Origin: Anaerolineaceae bacterium UBA5365
GTDB lineage: Bacteria; Chloroflexota; Anaerolineae; Anaerolineales; Anaerolineaceae
Length of the DNA: 5,922 nt
Direction: 5' to 3'
NCBI GenBank assembly: GCA_002407905.1
Contig: DHPL01000065.1
Span: 47,784-53,705 of the forward strand
Below the pieces are notes generated by a model. It searched no databases and was not told the origin of the DNA. It was given only the letters and a program-made list of their open reading frames with translations. Below are positions 3,196 through 5,922 of the stretch, piece by piece (the first letter of the stretch is position 1; every line of letters begins with the position of its first letter). The translations under genes and the position numbers were made by a program.

Positions 3196-5922
3196 ATGAA
3201 CGCAAATGATCTGATCGCAATTGTCGGCCTGGGCGCTATCCTGCCGGATGCCTTTGACGTGCCTTCCTTCTGGAAAAACCTGAATGAGAACAAAGTCTCC
3301 ATCCGCAACCTCCCCGCCGGCCGCTGGGACCCCGCCCTGTTTTACGACCCGGATCCCGCCGTACCGGATAAAACCTACACCAAGATCGGCGCCTTTGTGG
3401 AAGGCTACTGTCTGGATCCCTTCAGCCTCGGCCTCGTGCTCCCGCCCCGCGTCCTGGAGACCCTGGACCCCGTCCAGCACTGGGCCATCGCTGCCAGCCA
3501 CCAGGCCCTCAGCGATTACGGCTGGCCGGCCAAAGCCCTCGATGGTGAGCGCACCGCGGTCATCCTGGGCAACTCCAACGCCGGCGAAGAGCACTACAAC
3601 TCCACCTTCCGCCTGCGCCTGCCCCAGTACCAGGCCTACCTGCAGGCCCAGCCGGCCTTCCAGGCCCTGCCCGCGAATTTGCGCCGCGAACTCCTGGCCG
3701 GCGTCCAAAACGATGTCTGGCAAGACTTCGGTCTCATCACCGAAGATACCATGCCCGGCGAACTCTCCAACATCATCGCTGGCCGCGTGGCCAATCTCTT
3801 CAACCTCACCGGACCCAACTTCACCACTGACGCGGCCTGTGCCTCCTCCCTGGCAGCCCTCAGCGCGGCCGTGGATGCCCTGCGCGCGCGGCGCTGCGAC
3901 CTGGCTCTCACTGGCGGCGTAGACCGCAGCAACGGCCCCGAAAGCTACATCAAATTCGCCAAGATCGGCGCCCTCAGCCCCGATGGCAGCCGGCCCTATG
4001 CCGCCGGTGCCAACGGTTTCGTGATGGGTGAGGGCGGAGCGGTCTTTTTGCTTAAGCGCCTGGCGGATGCCGAGCGCGATGACGACAAGATCTACGCCGT
4101 CATCCGCGGCGTAGGTGCCAGCAGCGATGGCAAGGGTAAGGGCATCACCGCCCCCAACCCCGCCGGCCAGCAAAAGGCCATCGAACGCGCCTGGCAGGCA
4201 GCCGGGGTCAACCCCGCCCAGGTGGGCTACATCGAGGGCCACGGCACCTCCACCCGCGTGGGCGACCTGGCCGAGGTGAACAGCCTGCAGACCGTCTTTG
4301 GCGCCCTGGGCCTCTCAGCCGGCAGCGTAGTGCTCAGTTCGGTGAAGGCCAATATCGGCCACCTCAAGAGCGCCGCGGGTGCGGCCGGACTGCTCAAGAC
4401 CGTCCTGGCCCTTTCCAGGCAAAAACTGCCCCAAACCCCCGCCTTCGAGGCACCCAATCCGGGCATCAACTTTGGGCAGATCCCCTTCAGCGTCCTGCGC
4501 GAACCCCGCGAGTGGCCCCGGCCCCAGGGCAGCTGGCGCTATGCCGGTGTTTCCTCATTCGGTTTTGGCGGAACCAACTTCCACGTCGTCCTGGAGGAGT
4601 ACGCCCCCGGGATAGCCGGCAGCGAACAAGTTCAGATTGCCGTACCGGCGCTGGCCCAAACTGCCCCGCCGCGCGTCAGTGAAGCAGCCGCCCCCGCGCT
4701 TGTTTCCGTGACTCTGGCCCAGCCTGCCGTCACGCAGAACGAGGCCTCCGTGCGGGATTTCGTCCTGACCATGGTGGCTGAAAAAACCGGCTACCCGCCC
4801 GAAATGCTGGACCTGGAACTGGACCTCGAGGCCGACCTGGGTGTGGACACCGTGAAGCAGGCCGAACTCTTTGCCGCCCTGCGCGAGCATTACGGCATCC
4901 CCCGCAAGGACGAGCTCATCCTGGCCGATTACAACACCCTGTCCAAGGTCATCCGCTTCGTCCTGGAGGAAGCGCCGGCCTCACCACCAGACGCATCCCC
5001 GCGAAACGCCGCTGCGCCCGCACCCGCTTCTGCCCAGGCCGCTTCTGCTGTGCCGGCTGCGGAGGCCATCACCCCTGCCTTCCCCATAGAAAAATCTGCG
5101 CCCAGCGAGCCCAGCCAGGCCCAGCCGGAGCTCAAACCCTATCAGGGCTTCTACTTCGCCGCCGCCGATGACCCCCAAGCCCTGCTTGCCCGGGTCCAGG
5201 CTGATCTCGATGGCTTCCAGGCCGGCCGCTTGCCCGCAAGCCTCCTCCCCCGCCCGGACCAGCTTGCCCGCCCGGAGCGCCTGGCCATCGACTACGCCGA
5301 CCGAGCCGAACTGCCCAAAAAACTCGAGCGCGTCCTCAGCGCTCTCCAAGCCGAAACGCCGGCAGTGGCCAAAGCCCTCCAGGCCCATGGCATCTACCGC
5401 GGCAGCGGCCAGCCCGGCAAGGTGGCTTTCCTCTTCCCCGGGCAGGGCAGCCAGTACGTGAACATGCTCAAGGACCTCTTTGAGGATGAACCCCTGGTCC
5501 GTGAGACCTTTGCGGAAGCCGACGCGGCCATGACCCCCATCCTGGGACGTCCCCTCACCAGCTTCATCTACGCCGATGGCGATGAAACCGCGCTCAAAAC
5601 CGCCGAGGACGAACTCAAGAAAACCGCCGTTACCCAGCCGGCCATGCTGGCGGCCAACGTGGCCATCATGCGCGTGATGCAAAAATTCGGCCTGCGCCCG
5701 GACTACCTCATCGGACACAGCCTGGGCGAATATGCCGCCCTGGTGGCTGCCGGCGTGCTCAGCTTTGCCGATGCCCTCAAAATCGTCAGCGCCCGCGGCC
5801 GGGCAATGACCAGCATCGACGCCCCCGATCCTGGCGCGATGGCCGCCGTATCCGCCCCGATCGAACGCGTGCAGGCCCTCCTCAAAGAGCTCAGCGGTTA
5901 CATCGTCATCGCTAATATCAAC
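3196..5922 (+). CDS. PfaA-like type I polyketide / polyunsaturated fatty acid synthase, KS-ACP-AT part, runs off the right edge
   Basis: There are 909 codons and no stop. The N-terminal ketosynthase (about residues 6-475) has the catalytic Cys215 in DAACASS, His349 in EGHGTST and His389 in KANIGH, so the condensing triad is intact. GFGGTNFH (456-463) closes the domain. The DAACASSLAAL context, the GAFVEGYCLDPFSLGL stretch and the long insert before the active site resemble PfaA of omega-3 synthases. An Ala/Pro linker leads to one carrier-protein domain (about 516-595), LEADLGVDTVKQAE, where Thr552 replaces the Ser that normally carries phosphopantetheine. A second Ala/Pro-rich linker (about 596-640) and a helical lead-in precede an acyltransferase (about 745 onward) with FPGQGSQY and the nucleophile Ser842 in GHSLGEY. 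The protein is expected to be a cytosolic megasynthase building a fatty-acid or polyketide chain from malonyl-type units. The start is supported by GGAG (3185-3188), seven bases away; an in-frame ATG at 3166 has a poorer site. Product unknown. Confidence 0.93.
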   Translation, partial: MNANDLIAIVGLGAILPDAFDVPSFWKNLNENKVSIRNLPAGRWDPALFYDPDPAVPDKTYTKIGAFVEGYCLDPFSLGLVLPPRVLETLDPVQHWAIAASHQALSDYGWPAKALDGERTAVILGNSNAGEEHYNSTFRLRLPQYQAYLQAQPAFQALPANLRRELLAGVQNDVWQDFGLITEDTMPGELSNIIAGRVANLFNLTGPNFTTDAACASSLAALSAAVDALRARRCDLALTGGVDRSNGPESYIKFAKIGALSPDGSRPYAAGANGFVMGEGGAVFLLKRLADAERDDDKIYAVIRGVGASSDGKGKGITAPNPAGQQKAIERAWQAAGVNPAQVGYIEGHGTSTRVGDLAEVNSLQTVFGALGLSAGSVVLSSVKANIGHLKSAAGAAGLLKTVLALSRQKLPQTPAFEAPNPGINFGQIPFSVLREPREWPRPQGSWRYAGVSSFGFGGTNFHVVLEEYAPGIAGSEQVQIAVPALAQTAPPRVSEAAAPALVSVTLAQPAVTQNEASVRDFVLTMVAEKTGYPPEMLDLELDLEADLGVDTVKQAELFAALREHYGIPRKDELILADYNTLSKVIRFVLEEAPASPPDASPRNAAAPAPASAQAASAVPAAEAITPAFPIEKSAPSEPSQAQPELKPYQGFYFAAADDPQALLARVQADLDGFQAGRLPASLLPRPDQLARPERLAIDYADRAELPKKLERVLSALQAETPAVAKALQAHGIYRGSGQPGKVAFLFPGQGSQYVNMLKDLFEDEPLVRETFAEADAAMTPILGRPLTSFIYADGDETALKTAEDELKKTAVTQPAMLAANVAIMRVMQKFGLRPDYLIGHSLGEYAALVAAGVLSFADALKIVSARGRAMTSIDAPDPGAMAAVSAPIERVQALLKELSGYIVIANIN

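Noticed and set aside
3091..4242. 383-codon open frame on the minus strand
   Set aside because: Antisense shadow of the ketosynthase. Its Gly/Ala/Val-rich low-complexity translation has no motif, while the plus strand has a full KS with catalytic triad.
4846..4854. ACP Thr as a frameshift or sequencing artefact
   Set aside because: The frame is continuous on both sides with well-kept ACP residues. A single-base error could only convert TCC to ACC, which is possible but less likely than a true variant.
4981..5718. 245-codon open frame on the minus strand
   Set aside because: Antisense to the linker and acyltransferase, produced by the C-rich third codon positions of the real gene.

Overview
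The window looks like a GC-rich bacterial chromosome segment with three compact, AT-richer control regions. The protein types (a divergent ParA/ParB pair and a PfaA-like multidomain synthase) and the codon use would fit Chloroflexota (Anaerolineae-like) or a deltaproteobacterial/myxobacterial-type lineage. That is a memory-based impression, not a demonstrated assignment.

Left end (1-386): the first 70 codons of a leftward P-loop ATPase gene run off the window edge. It diverges from a rightward parA-like gene. The 175-bp region between them has a credible sigma70-type promoter in each direction. It also carries three copies, plus one weak copy, of a TCAAGT(T)AAAT motif. One copy overlaps the -35 of the leftward promoter and one covers the -10 of the rightward promoter, so one regulator probably controls both sides.

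Partition-like operon (387-2422): a ParA-family ATPase (276 aa) is followed after 23 bp by a ParB-like protein (378 aa), ending in a strong intrinsic terminator. The ParB has the GERR box and the ParB-type HTH, but also an extra ~40-residue segment in its N-domain and a changed ENxxR motif. A GTGCCCA(T/C)GGGCA palindromic element occurs just before parB. It occurs again just after the terminator, inside a perfect 18-bp palindrome. The downstream copy has the size and TGT...ACA ends of a classical parS site and is the best candidate for this system's own centromere.

Non-coding stretch (2423-3195): about 770 bp with no convincing intact gene. It holds perfect palindromes (18 and 14 bp), short hairpins, and a dispersed TGCGTATA-type repeat (two copies match at 17 of 19 bases). 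On the minus strand, 2677-3081 is an open frame in which repeated peptide motifs recur with synonymous codon differences. This suggests the remnant of a repetitive coding sequence.

Right end (3196-5922): a large open gene starts here and is still open at the edge (909 codons visible). It encodes a PfaA-like iterative type I PKS/polyunsaturated-fatty-acid-synthase-type protein with visible order KS-ACP-AT. The KS triad and AT nucleophile are intact. The single ACP-like domain has Thr where the phosphopantetheine-bearing Ser is expected. Nothing in the sequence ties the partition module functionally to the synthase. They are separated by a terminator and the long spacer, so adjacency may be coincidental.
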